Below, piece after piece: positions 13,901 through 26,140 of a DNA stretch of 64,000 nucleotides. The notes beneath the pieces are model-generated. The model saw nothing but the letters and a program-made list of their open reading frames with translations. It ran no database searches and was not told the DNA's origin. Position numbers and translations under genes: made by a program. Within the stretch, counting starts at the first letter, position 1. The number at the start of each line of letters is the position of its first letter. Origin of the DNA: Pseudisothecium myosuroides (taxonomy: Eukaryota; Streptophyta; Bryopsida; Hypnales; Lembophyllaceae); assembly GCA_951799445.1 (NCBI GenBank), contig OX637296.1, forward strand, positions 23,808,001 to 23,872,000. The letters are read 5' to 3'.

Positions 13901-14809
13901 CCCTAGCACGACCTCAAATGTGGTTTTTAAAACCTCCATTGGGTTGCATGTTCGCACTTGGTGTTAATAAAGAGTGTTGTTACTGAGGGCCTTAAGAACT
14001 AATTTAGACCTACTTCTGGTCCGGATTCACATTGCAAACATCACCCCAAGGTGGTGTCTTTCTGGCCGCATTCTCTTTGGAAATTCAATGGTCGAGTCAC
14101 AAGGCACAATGCAAGTGGGACTAGCTACAGTACGCAGCTAATCAACGAAAAGCAAAGCAAATAGTGGAATGCCACTGTTGGCGCTGACAGCCCAGTCCAG
14201 CTACTGTGCAGTGTATGATCAGAGTGTGATCACTTGGGAAGCTGTTTGCAAGGTGCATTCCGGAAGAGATATCCTTTGCGCATGATCCTGTCATGAGTTA
14301 TTTCCACACAGCACCGTACTGTCTGCAAACAGCAAGAGTAGAAGGTTCTCGAATCTGGATCTTGATCAATGGGGAACTGAATAGTATGGTATTGCAACTT
14401 ACTTATTTTACAGAGGTAACGAACAGTAGCAGTTCAATTTAGAAGTGGCAACAATTTGAGAATGGAAAATGGTCGCAACAAGCCTGTGAGAGGGAGACTA
14501 AAGCACGCCACAAAGCAGGACTTACTGAAGAAATGGCATGGAAAAAGGCGGGGGGGAAGACGGTGTAAGCTTCAGTTATGCCGGGGAGGACGGAGCATTG
14601 GAGCGTGTTCTCCTCATCTGGACACGCCTTGGACCGGGGTTTTCCACGTGGTGATAAGGGCTGGGATCCACGTGGGGTGCTCCTCGTCTCGTGAAAACGC
14701 TGAAAAAATTTATTTTCCACGCATGGTAAAATTTGCAAATTTTGAATTCATATTTGCAATCAGAGACTCCAAATTAGCTGTAGTAGGAGAGGCCCTCAAG
14801 GTGAATCAC
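10976..14809. other. Upstream region of the NIGT1/HHO gene, no coding gene recognised
   Basis: About 3.8 kb of moderate-GC, low-repeat sequence. It should contain the promoter and 5' UTR of the minus-strand gene. Open frames such as 12384-12809 on the plus strand have no recognisable domain or splice context. I could not place a TATA box or a nitrate-response element with confidence. Confidence 0.4.
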
Positions 14810-15019
14810 TTAACCCTTAAAGGACGAAGGACCCTCGAATAATTACCGTGTGAATAATTGGCTTACAAAATTGCAAAAGTGCTAATTGGAAGTCAAGCTA
14901 CGATAGAAGATCTTCCCTTTTTACAACAAATTCCAAGGATGAATAGTTGCATTTCTGACCTACACAATTTTATTCTCTGTGATCCATCAACCATAGAATG
15001 GCTGCATTGGCTGGGTTAA
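14810..15019. mobile_element. ~0.2 kb TTAA MITE, copy B1
   Basis: Starts TTAACCCTTAAAGGACG and ends GCTGGGTTAA. The interior, around 'agtgctaattggaagtcaagc', is shared with copies at 37915-38146 (inverted) and 48317-48522, which defines a family. There is no coding capacity. Confidence 0.75.
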
Positions 15020-15623
15020 GCACAAAATTGTTTGTTTGTTTTTTCTTTATACCCTCGGAATGACTTAGAGGGGGCAAGCGAGGAGGCCAGTTCACCCTGA
15101 CCATTTCCAACCACTTAAGGAATTGAGCCTATGAGCAAGATGGTTTTGGTGAAGAAAAAAATTCCCCCGTACAGTGAAATAGATTTCAGAAGGATTTGAA
15201 AAAAATTTACATTTTTTTCCTCAAAAAGGAAATTACCATGAATTCTTTTTGTGAAGATTTTGTTAAAGGCCTATTCTTGTTACATAGGTCATTCTATTTC
15301 CGACCATAGGTTGGTTACAAAATCAATGTAAGTGATAATTGTGGCTTTCAATGTACATGTTGTAATCATTCTATGCTTTTAATGTACACTTTGTGCACAT
15401 TTGTGTTGCTCTTGTTGATCCTGCTCTGCGTGAGTTGTAACGTAAATCATAATTGATTGGAAATAGAGCAGCATACACAGCGGAAATGGGAGGGGGGGGA
15501 TCAAGAATGGGTTGTCCACCTTAGTTCAAAGTTAGATGGGTGGAATTGGGAAAAAATCTGGTTATAATTTGAAAACATTGGAAAAAGATTTGTGAAAAAT
15601 TCAATTCAATTTCCAATTATAGT

Positions 15624-16557
15624 TTAATCCCTAAAGTTCCTTGACTATGCTTTCACCAAAAATTCTTTAAAATTGCCATTTTTAGTACAGTTACCAAATT
15701 TTTGAAAAATATCATTTTTGGACACATGTGACCTTAGGATCTTGTAGTACTCTGGTTTGAGAGTATGTGGAAAAAAATTCAAAAATTTTCATCTTGTAGA
15801 TTGGAAGATATTAGCGTTCAAAGTGGCAAAAGTCCCTTTTTTGGCCTTGCAAAAAAACGGGCAGCTACACTTCACAAGGTTAGATTATTATGAAAAAATT
15901 TCCAAAATGGTTGTGCTTCTTTGGATTCAATTTTCAAGGCAAGTTGGCTACATGCTTGAAAATTTTCAGATTATTTGGAATCGTGCAACATATAGGAAAA
16001 AAATAGTAAGTAGAAAGAAGTAGAGAATGGTTCAAAACACTAAATTGTTAAGAAGTTAATTATAGAATTGAAAAATGTCAATTCCAATGGTTGCAATGTT
16101 GTAATAAACAATCTACATCCTTCATTTTTATTTTTTTTGAAAAATATTGAAAATTGAGTGAAATAAACAACTTCAAAGTTTATTTTAGAGTAGACAATCC
16201 ATAATTGCTCACAAACTAAAAATCCTCATAACGTTTTAACTCATTGATCAAAATGGAATTATTCAAAGCTTTCCACCTGTGTATAAATTTAATAAACTAA
16301 TTTCAAATTTTTATTTTTGAAAAAAGTGATTTTTTCTGATCTACTTGGACTGCCCGAGTTGAGAAACAAACAACATATTAGGCCATAATTTTTGACTCGT
16401 ACTTCCAAATGTCATGAAATTTGGTGTATATGAAAGATATTCCTCGTCCCCACCTTCTATAAAATTTTCAGCCCAAAATAAACAAATCTCTAGTCACATG
16501 TACTTGCCCAAAATTTCTATGTTGCCAAAAAATACATGTTGGTCCTTTAGGCGTTAA
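15624..16557. mobile_element. TTAA-family element, copy A3
   Basis: 934 bp, bounded by TTAATCCCTAAAGTTCC and GGTCCTTTAGGCGTTAA. Colinear with copies A4 and A5 downstream and with A7 in reverse. It contains an 88-codon open frame (15757-16023) that recurs in A4. No transposase is visible. Confidence 0.85.
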
Positions 16558-17150
16558 AAAATTAGAGAAAATAACCAAATTAGTTGGATATTTGAAAAAA
16601 CGGTTCAATGTGGGAATTAAAGAAAAATAGCTAATAAAACTCAAAGAATAATTATCCCAAAGATTGCTTGGGAACTATTGGTGAGTTGAATGCTTTGAGG
16701 AATTGTTTTTACCCTTTTAACCTTAAAAAAATAGGACTATTGTATGACCACAAAAATGAACTTCAAATTAACTTTTCACTCTAGACGTTCCCGTTTAGTA
16801 AATATTAATGAATGGATTTTTTTAGTATTTATTTTTCAGGGATGAAGTCACATGTCTTCTATGAGTCCTAAAAAATCAGACTTTTTATGAAAGTTGGGAG
16901 TTATGGTGACTTTGTAAAGAAAAAGTGAAAAAATTTCGTATCAAATACAAAAATAGCTCAAAAAATGAAAATTTTCTTGGATAGGAGTATGTAATGTTGT
17001 AGAATATTATGCAATAAAATAATTTAATGTCTCTATCTTTAATTTTAAAAATCAATAGATTGTGGTTATAAGCCCAAAATTCAAATTGCAATGAATATTC
17101 AATTTTAGGAATTTTTCATATATTCAAGTTGGAGTGGAAACTACACTATA

Positions 17151-18145
17151 TTAAGCCCTAAAGTTCCTTGACTATGTTTTCGCCAAAAATGCTCCAAAAT
17201 TGCCATTTTTAGTACAAGTACCAAATTTTAGGGAAGAAAACATACACTTTTGGACACATTTAATTGTAGGATCTTGTAGAATGTTGGTTTGAGAAGATGC
17301 GGAAAATATTTCAGAAATTTCCATGGTGTAGATTGCAAGATATTAACATTTGAATTGATAAAAATCCTTTTTTGGGCTCTACAGGAAACTGGGCAGTTGC
17401 ACTTCACAAGGTCACATTTATATGAAAAAATGTCCAAAATGGTGGTGCTTCTTTGGATTCATTTTTCAAGGCAAGTTAATTACAAGTTTGAAAAGTTTCA
17501 AATCATTTGGAATTGTACAACATATAAGAAAAAAATAGTAAGTAGAAAGAAGTAGATAATGATTCAAAATACTAAATTGTTAAAAATTTAGCCATGGAAT
17601 TGAAAAATGCCAATCCCAATGGTTGCAATGTTGTAATAAACAATCTACATTCTATGATTTTATTTTTTTCCAAAAATATTGAAAATTGAGTTAAATAAAG
17701 AACTTCAAAGTTTATTTTAGAGTAGAGAATCCATAACTGCCTCCAAACAAAAACTCCTCATAACTTTCATTTCATTGATCAAAATAGAATGATCCAAAGC
17801 TTTTCACATACATATAAATTTAGATAACCAATTTCAAATTTTTTTTTGGGGGGGGGGTTGTTTTTTTTTTTTTTTTTTTTTGAAAAATGTGAAAATTTTG
17901 TGTTTCAAGAAAAAAGAAATGTGAATTTTTCTAGTCCGCGTGAAGTGCCATACTAGAAAAAAAAATTACATATCATACAATAATTTTTTAACTATGTAGT
18001 CAAAAGTTATGAAAACTAATAAAAAACCTCGTCCCCATGTTGTGTGAAAATTTTAAAGGAAAAAAATAAAAATTCCACTAGTAGTGAGCTGCCCAAAATT
18101 GCTATGTTGCCAAGAAAAACACTGAATTGGTTCTTTAGGGGTTAA
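17151..18145. mobile_element. TTAA-family element, copy A4
   Basis: 995 bp, from TTAAGCCCTAAAGTTCC to GGTTCTTTAGGGGTTAA, in the same orientation as A3. Extra length comes from a G9 run followed by a long T tract near 17847-17881. Carries an 88-codon open frame at 17289-17555 similar to that of A3. Confidence 0.85.
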
Positions 18146-18361
18146 CTTCATTCTATTAGTTGAACTCAAATTCAAAATAAGAATTTTTATGTCTAAAATT
18201 CACATCAAGAGCAAAGAACTTGAAGTTGCAAAAATTACAACTTTTTGGTATAGGAATTAAACGTCTTCCTATGTAGGAAAGTCAACAATTCCACAAAGAG
18301 AGAATTCCAATACCACATTCTTGCAAAAGAACTCAACCAAGTCCCCCCCACATACACACAA

Positions 18362-19296
18362 TTAAACCCTTAAATTCTTTGACTATAATTTTCCCCAAAA
18401 ACGCTTGAAAATTGCCATTTCTAATACAAGTACCAAATTTTTGGAAAAAAACTTTTTTTTGACACATGTAACTATAGGATCTTGTAGTATGCTGACTTAA
18501 AAACACATGGTAAAAATTTCAGAAATTTCCACCGTGTGGATTGCAAGATATAAGCATTCAAATTCACTAAAATCATTTTTTTGTCCTTGCAAAAAACATG
18601 GCAGCTGCACTTCACAAGCTCACTTTTCTATAAAAAAAAATGTCCAAAATGGTGGTGCCTCTTTGGATTCTTTTTTCTAGACAAGTTGGCTACATGTTTG
18701 AAAATTTTCACATCATTTGGAATTGTACAACATATGGGAAAAAATAGTAAGTAGAAAGAAGTAGATAATGATTCAAAATACTAAATTGTTAACAATTTAG
18801 TTATGGAATTGAAAAATGCCAATCCCAATGGTTGAAATGTCGTAATAAACATTCTCTACATTCTATAATTTTATTTTTTCCCAAAAATATTGAAAAGTGA
18901 GTAAGATAAAGGACTTCAAAGTTTATTTTAGAATAGAGAATCCATAACTGCTCGCAAACAAAAACTCCTCATAACTTTTGATTCATTGGTCAAAATGGAA
19001 CGATTCAAGCTTTCTACATGTATATAACTCTAGAAAACCAATTTCTAATTTTTGTTTTTGAAAAAAGTGAATTTTTTTTATCTGCCCGGATTGCCTGAGT
19101 TGAAAAACAAACAATATATTATGCAATAACTTTTGACTCTTATTTCCAAATGTCATGAAATTTAGTGTACATGAAAGATACTCTTGTCCCCACCTTCTAC
19201 TAAAATTTCAGCCTAAAATATGCGAATTTCTAGTCACAGTACTTGCCCAAAATCACTATATTGCTCAAAATAGCAGGCTGGTCTTTTAGGGGTTAA
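18362..19296. mobile_element. TTAA-family element, copy A5
   Basis: 935 bp, from TTAAACCCTTAAATTC to GGTCTTTTAGGGGTTAA. This is the third same-orientation copy within 3.7 kb. The open frame shared by A3 and A4 is broken here by an early stop. Confidence 0.85.
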
Positions 19297-21519
19297 ATAA
19301 AAATCTATTTTCTACCTTCCAAAGGCACTATAGTACATGCCCTCCAAAGGCCATTTTAGGCATTCCAATGCATTGAAAAGAGGTAGTCACTGCTTGGGTC
19401 ATTGTGCACTCCAAATCATTTCATTAAACCTCACATCTATTTTTGAATTTTTTTTTGTATTTTTGTATTCATTCTTGTAATAATATCCTTCTCTCTTTTT
19501 TTCTAGAAAAAAAAAATCATGCAAGTAAAGAAGAAAGAAAAGAAAGAAAATCAATTAAATTTCCACTAAAAAGGGTTACACATTTAAGATACTGAGCAAA
19601 TGTGTTCCAATTTTTAATTTCCAAGTTGCTACCATTAAAAATAATATAAAAATATATAAAGAAAAAATTCCTTTGTGATAAGTCTTTGGGAGTACATTAT
19701 TTTTTGGAGGGTGTTTTCTATCTAATCGGTAAAGAAGAAGAAAATGTGCAAGCCAGCCTAGACCTTAGGTTTAGGGTCATATTTAGTCTCATACGGTATA
19801 CTATGTTACTTAGATCACTTTATAAGTGATACTATTTGTAAATACTTTTACAAACAATATCATCAAAATCTCCTCTATTCTTCATAGTATTTGCAATTTA
19901 TAATGGAAAAAATATAAACCTAAATTAATAGTAATAGTTTAAAAAAAATATTGATGTTTACAATACTTACCCCTAAGTGTCACTAAGTACAGCTGATAGT
20001 GTAGTAAGGTTGGGAGAAAATTTCTACTTGGGCTTAGGTTTGTACAAGTATAATTCTTATCTCAATTTCATTTAAAGGAAGGTTGATTTTTAGAAATTCA
20101 AACAATACTTTGAATGCCAATGAAGAATTTTTTAAACAAAAGATGATCACGCTACATTCACCATCTCGAATATGGACTTTGTGTTGCAATGAAAGTTGAA
20201 CATCATCTCATCCCAAATGATGAAATTGATAGAAATTATGACTTATGAGGAGTTTAGATTCTGGTAGAATTAAAATACAAGTTGTTTTTTGAACTCAATT
20301 ATTGACATTATCAAATAAAAACAAAAACATAGGATAAGTTTTGCTAATTCAAGCATTTTTCATTTTTATATTGGTCTTTTTCAATTTCATGTCAAAGTGT
20401 TTAGCGGGAGTGTTTAGCAATCTAAGTTTCATCATATACACTTCTTTTTTTTTAATATTTTTTTGAAAAATATTAAAAAATAATTTTAAGTATTTGATTT
20501 GTGTAGTCACAATTCATTTCCAACATATTCTCAAAAATGCACAAGTTGTGGAATACAAAAAGAACTTGAAATACAAATGCATCTTTTGAAAGGTGGATTA
20601 AAATGACTTGTCTTTTAAAGTTCATGCACTATCATCTTGCTACCTATGTGTATTTTTACACTAAATTTTAGAAGGACATAATTGAATAAATTAACAATAA
20701 AAAATCATGGTTTACTTAGTTTGAAAACCAAAAAATGAAGATTTTAGTTGTGCTTTGGAAGAAAGTATTTTGATGTAACTTTTAGCCTCAAATCACAATA
20801 ATATTTAAACACTGATCATGTTTGAATTGTATTTTAGTATTTGTTAAAGAAATCTCATGAATTCAGAGATCAGGGTATAGATTTGTTTTAAAAAAATTAA
20901 TTGCAAACATCCTAAAGTGACAATTTACAATTGTCTAACTAGAAACTTTCTCACATTCTTACCTCCAACATGACTCAGCTTGTTTGAATCTTAATTAAAC
21001 TTGTGTTCATTAGTATACATTTCTATTTTTTATGTCCACTCTTAATTTTTTAATTTTCTTGGATTAAATGGTGATTTATATTTTATATATAAAATAAACC
21101 ACCAAGGATACTTACCATCTAATTATAGGCAAGTTAAAGACCAATGTTTTAACTAGTTTCAAATACATAGTAATGAAGATTTTGGATTTGAACACCTCGA
21201 ATTTATAGTGAGGATCATTAAATTAATAATGGATAGTTGTTAAAACCATCATTATTTATTTAAGATGAAAAAATGGATTTAAATGACAATCATTTGAGAA
21301 AGAGATTGATTTTTTTTTAAAAATTGAACAAACCTTTTTTAAAAGCAAGAAAGAGAAGTTCCTATGCTAGAAGAGAAATGGAAAAATAGCAAGATAGAAA
21401 ACTTGAAAACAAAATCAATGTAAAGTGCCAATTTCCTCCTTCACTTTATTTAAAGTGACTTTATTCTTTAGAATCATTTTTTATAACATTTTACAAGAAT
21501 TTACTACAATGTAAATAAA
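19297..21519. other. Very AT-rich intergenic DNA, nothing recognised
   Basis: Low-complexity AT-rich sequence with no open frame of note, no clear inverted-repeat element and no recognisable protein match on either strand. Confidence 0.5.
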
Positions 21520-21523
21520 TAAT

Positions 21524-21579
<56 letters not shown>

Positions 21580-21999
21580 TATATTAATTAAATAATTAAA
21601 TATATTAATTAAATAATTAAATATATTAATTAAATAATTAAATAACTAAATAACTAAATAACTAAATAACTAAATAACTAAATAATTAAATAATCAAATA
21701 ACTAAATAACTAAATAACTAAATAATTAAATAATTAAATAAGTAAATAAGTAAATAAGTAAATAAGTAAATAAGTAAATAAGTAAATAAGTAAATAAGTA
21801 AATAAGTAAATAAGTAAATAAGTAAATAAGTAAATAAGTAAATAAGTAAATAAGTAAATAAGTAAATAAGTAAATAAGTAAATAAGTAAATAAGTAAATA
21901 AGTAAATAAGTAAATAAGTAAATAAGTAAATAAGTAAATAAATAAATAAGTAAATAAGTAAATAAGTAAGTAAGTAAGTAAATAAATAAATAAATAATC
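21520..21999. repeat. Compound microsatellite: AAGT, AAATAACT and AAATAAGT arrays
   Basis: The order is an AAGT tetranucleotide run, three copies of a ~21-bp unit (aaatatattaattaaataat plus one t), an AAATAACT octamer run, a long AAATAAGT octamer run (about 21738-21965), then AAGT/AAAT again. The block evolved by stepwise change of one tetranucleotide. The long minus-strand frames that read as LIYLFTYL repeats are by-products of the octamer. Confidence 0.95.
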
Positions 22000-22351
22000 T
22001 ATCTTGCACTTTACAGAATGATTCAAAATGTCCATCTTCATGCAATGAACAAAATTGCAAGAAATACTGTAACTATATTATGTTAAGCATTGAACACTAG
22101 ATCATAATTTTAGTAAAGTTGTGAAAGAGGTAACTCAAATTTTAAATGAAAATAAATATGAGAATCTTAAATATAATCTAAATTTTTAAATATCCAAACC
22201 TTGGAATTTGAATCTCACTTTGTACGCAATTCTAATGACAAAATAAATTTTGAAAATTCACAAAAAAAAAATTATTAATACAATTATTCTTTATTTGATC
22301 TTTCTAAGGTACAATGTACTTAGTAGTAAAAAAATTGGTGAAAGGTGAAAA

Positions 22352-23277
22352 TTAACCCCTAAATGCCCAAGGCATTATCTGGCTCCAAAACCACTGAATT
22401 CTGCCATTTCTGCTGCAATCACTCCCTAAACCTAAAACCTTTTTTCTTAGAATCTAACCATAGGATCTTGTACTTCAATTGTCTCAGATCGTGTTGTAAA
22501 AATTTCAAGAAATTTGACCGTTCCGATTGGAAGATATTAGCATTCAAAGTTGGAAAAAGAAATTTTTTTGAACTGTTTCCTGCAATTTCAGATGACTTTG
22601 ACGGCCATTTGTGGATTTTTTTTGCACTACACACTGTAAAGTTAAATTTTTTTATGGTGAACATTTGAGTTGAGAGTCAGGGAAAAAAATTTCAGCATAT
22701 CAAAACTTGATTTTCACATATAAAAAAATTGTTAAGTAGAAGTAGGTCCAAAATTGAACGAAACACAAAATCGTTAATAGCTCTTAGGTGGAATTAAAAC
22801 ACCATAATCCCAATGGTGGGATTGTTCTTGCAAACAAACTAAACCTTTTCAAAAAAAAAAATTTTGAAAAAAATTGAAAATTGCATTCAAAAATGAATTC
22901 TATAAGTTTGTTTCTTTGAAGATGCTTAGATTGCCCGAAAAACAAGAATGTCCATAACTTTTTCATTTTGAGTCCAAATTGAATGAATCAAAGCTTCAAA
23001 TGTAGACAAAAACATGATCTTTGAGGGAAATTTTTTTTTAAAAAAAATCATTTTTTTGTGTTTTTTTTTTCTGCCCGACGAACTGCTTTTTTGCTTTAGA
23101 ATGGCATAACTTTTGTTCCCAGGCATTGATTGAAAAAAAAATTATATTTTTAGAAAGCTAATGTGATTTCCTATCTTCAAAAAAACTTTCAAAAAATCAG
23201 GTCAAAATCTCAGGTCACACGAGCCTGCCCGAAATCCCAAGTGTCCCCCGAGGGGACTTTGGGCATTTAGGGGTTAA
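22352..23277. mobile_element. TTAA-family element, copy A6
   Basis: 926 bp with perfect 19-bp inverted ends, TTAACCCCTAAATGCCCAA, on each side. It has a GTCCCCC-GAGGGGAC palindrome just inside the right end. Intact TTAA ends suggest it is one of the better preserved copies. Confidence 0.9.
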
Positions 23278-24590
23278 GAAAGGTGAAAATAATACATTAA
23301 ATGCTGCAAATTTGAGTTTGGCTAGACATACCAAGCACTTATTTTAAATTTTTACTTATTTTTTTTAATAAACCGCATGACAGACATTGAGACTTTTAGA
23401 AACTGAAAATAATTTTTTTAGATGAAAATACAAAGAATGTGTTTTAATTCTTTAAATGAGTTATCTAAGGCAAAGAAATTTTGTTGAAAGTGAAGGAAAA
23501 AAAATTGATTTGAAAGGTTTGTTGATTTTGGATAAATTTATTATAATTTGGTAATTTGGGATGCAAATTTAGACCTAAGTGGCCAAATCTATTTACTTTT
23601 TGTGTCAAAAAATGGCTACCCAATCATGTGCATTTATGTATTTAATAAGACATTGATGTTAAATTGTTAATTGATATCACTAGTACAAATCTCCCTTGAA
23701 TTGAAATTGTTTTGTGCTTAAACTATGTAAAAGCTAATAAAAAAAAATACCTTTTGAAGGATAAGTTCCATTGCCATATGGTCAAACGTTGTTTTTAACC
23801 TCAATTTAGCCTTTTAAATCATAGTCAAGTTTCATTGTATAATTTTGATTATATAAGATTTTATGTTATTTATCAATTGTAAAAAAATTCTATTAGTTAT
23901 ATAATTTTAGTGTCAACCTTTAGGTCAAAATGGTTTAGCCAATATTTGGTGATATATATTTTTGTATTGGCAAATATGGGGGGCATCAGGTGTGAAGGGT
24001 CACTTAGACATAACTTGGCTAGGGAATCATGAGGCCAAACAACTACAACAATGAAATGAATCTGGACAACTGAGTGCAACCATGACTTACTATTGCTTCA
24101 TATGATTTGTTCATGATTTGTTCATATGACTTACTATTGCTTCATATCCCTTTATTCAAAATTGCAATATAATTTAAAAATATATACTCCGAGTATAATT
24201 TTGACCTTAGAAAATTGAAGTTATTTTAGACCTAAATTTTCTTATATTTATATATTTATCTTATATTGCATTTTATTATCTTGCTAACAATAAGAGTCTG
24301 AATGTTTTATTTATTAGGATTTAGGTAATCATTAAATAGGAAAAAATTCAAAACCACTTACCTAATATTCACTACAAGGACCATGCTAGGGTGACCAACT
24401 ATCTTCAACTTCAACTTGGGGCTTTGCTTGTATGTGATGAACTATAGTAGGTCAATGAAATTGAGCCTGAAAGCTTTAAAATTCATAAAAAAATTGTGTG
24501 AAAATCATAAAATTACCTAACGACTTAAGTTAGTTTTTCCTTGAAGATGCTAGAATTTTTATCAAATCATCATTTGAACCACCCACCTAG
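23278..24590. other. AT-rich intergenic DNA, nothing recognised
   Basis: No credible open frame. A short direct repeat of 'atatgacttactattgcttcatat' type occurs near 24080-24150. No other structure was noted. Confidence 0.4.
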
Positions 24591-24593
24591 TAA

Positions 24594-25010
24594 GAGCATT
24601 GCCAACGTTTCTCGCCACAAGTGGATGGCCCAAGTTTGGGCATGCATGGCATGTGTACAATTGTGGCCCCACCGAGTCCATAGCAGCCGAGTCATATTCA
24701 AGTCGCCCCTCCAAATACTAGGACATCGTTCTCATTAAAGGCGTTGATTGTACCTTACAAAGTTTGACAACAATTGTTTTGTCATGTTCTTTATTGCTCG
24801 CATTGATTTCATTGTCAAATTTCAATGCTCCTAAAGCCCTAGAAGACTCAGAATAGTAACTTTGAACTAGCTTGACAATTGAAGCAGTACAACAATTTTT
24901 GCTCAAGCTTGGGTGTGACGGGGACGAGTGGGAAGTGAGGCATGACTAAAGGTGAATGTGCCTTAGAGAGCCTGGAGGATGCCATTTGGCGAGAAACATT
25001 GGCGATGCTC
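24594..25010. mobile_element. Tourist-like (PIF/Harbinger-type) MITE, copy D1
   Basis: 417 bp. Starts GAGCATTGCCAACGTTTCTC and ends with the near-perfect reverse complement, ...AACATTGGCGATGCTC. It is flanked on both sides by the trinucleotide TAA (24591-24593 and 25011-25013), the target duplication typical of Tourist elements. Non-coding. Confidence 0.85.
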
Positions 25011-25158
25011 TAAGGTGAGAAGAACTAATGATTTGGAGTGCTTCTCCAAACCTTATAAGAAAATCACACAATTCCTAAGGATTCTCACAATGTTGTCGTT
25101 CTCTGAAAACCAGCTAAAAGCTTCAATGTGAACAACAATTTAGGAACTATAATAACTA

Positions 25159-25568
25159 AGGTAGGAGGCTCTAAAATCGCATGGGCATTAAGAACCACCG
25201 CTATAAATAGATGTGAAATGGACTTGAGGTGGTTCTAAAATTGACCTCTATAGTCATTGAATATTCAAGGAAAAAAACATTATTAATTGCAAAAGCCAAT
25301 CATTCTCTTTGTTTTTCCCATCTTTCTTTAGAATTGCAAGTGAACGGTTTATGGAAGACCTTGGATCATAAATAGGGACCCTACGACCCAACTTGTTTGA
25401 AAATTCATAAGTAATTCAATAATGCTTCAAAAAATATGAAACCACTTGTGTTAGATTCCTCATCTATTTTTTTTTGTCTGAAAAATGAGCTAAAAACATT
25501 CCCATCCAAGGAAACACATGAAAAAGGCAGACCAGCCTTTAAATGTGCGATTTCTCAGCCTACTACCT
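25159..25568 (-). mobile_element. AGGTAGGAGGC/TA MITE, copy F1
   Basis: 410 bp, from AGGTAGGAGGCTCTAAAATC to GCCTACTACCT. It is the inverted counterpart of the copy at 60100-60509, with the same length and matching interior such as 'tttccttggatgggaat' in reverse complement. TA lies on the left; the right flank is AA. Confidence 0.8.
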
Positions 25569-26140
25569 AACTGATCTCCACCACTTCAGCCGTTCTCTCA
25601 AGTGGAGTCCATAAATTACTTCTCTAATGCCACAAATGATCAGAAAAAACTATTGAATGAAGAGAGTTGTGTAAAATATAAGGGAGGCAACCCATTTTTT
25701 TAATTACTTAAGCAGATTTCAAGACCATCTACAAAGCAGGTTTCTTCACTAGGGAAATTTTCCTATGTGCGGAAGTAGACTTTGGAAGGTTTCTATAATT
25801 TTTCAGATTTTTAATTCTCAAAACATAAATATTGTGAATTTTTCAGCAGAAGATTCTATTCCTCCCATACTGGTGATGTAGGACTTGCTATTTCCGATCA
25901 TGGTCTGAAAAGAAAATTGACCGAGGAGTGGTTGCAATATTGAGAGTCTTGTAGCCAATCAAAATGCGCCACAACTGCCTTGAGAACTGCGCTACAATTA
26001 ATCACGATTTTTCTCCTCCTTCACAAAATGAGAACAATCTACATACCAAGAATGGGTGTGTGATCAGGAGAGGGTTGCCTCTTATACACACCGTTAATAC
26101 TTTCTCAAGGAAAAAATGAAGAAAGAGTAAGCGTAAATTA

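Noticed and set aside
21520..21999. Regular repeats that could suggest a CRISPR array
   Set aside because: The units are 4-21 bp without unique spacers, and the window is a plant genome.
21718..22060. Two overlapping >100-codon minus-strand frames of repeating LIYLFTYL
   Set aside because: They are translations of the AAATAAGT octamer array and do not represent a membrane protein.
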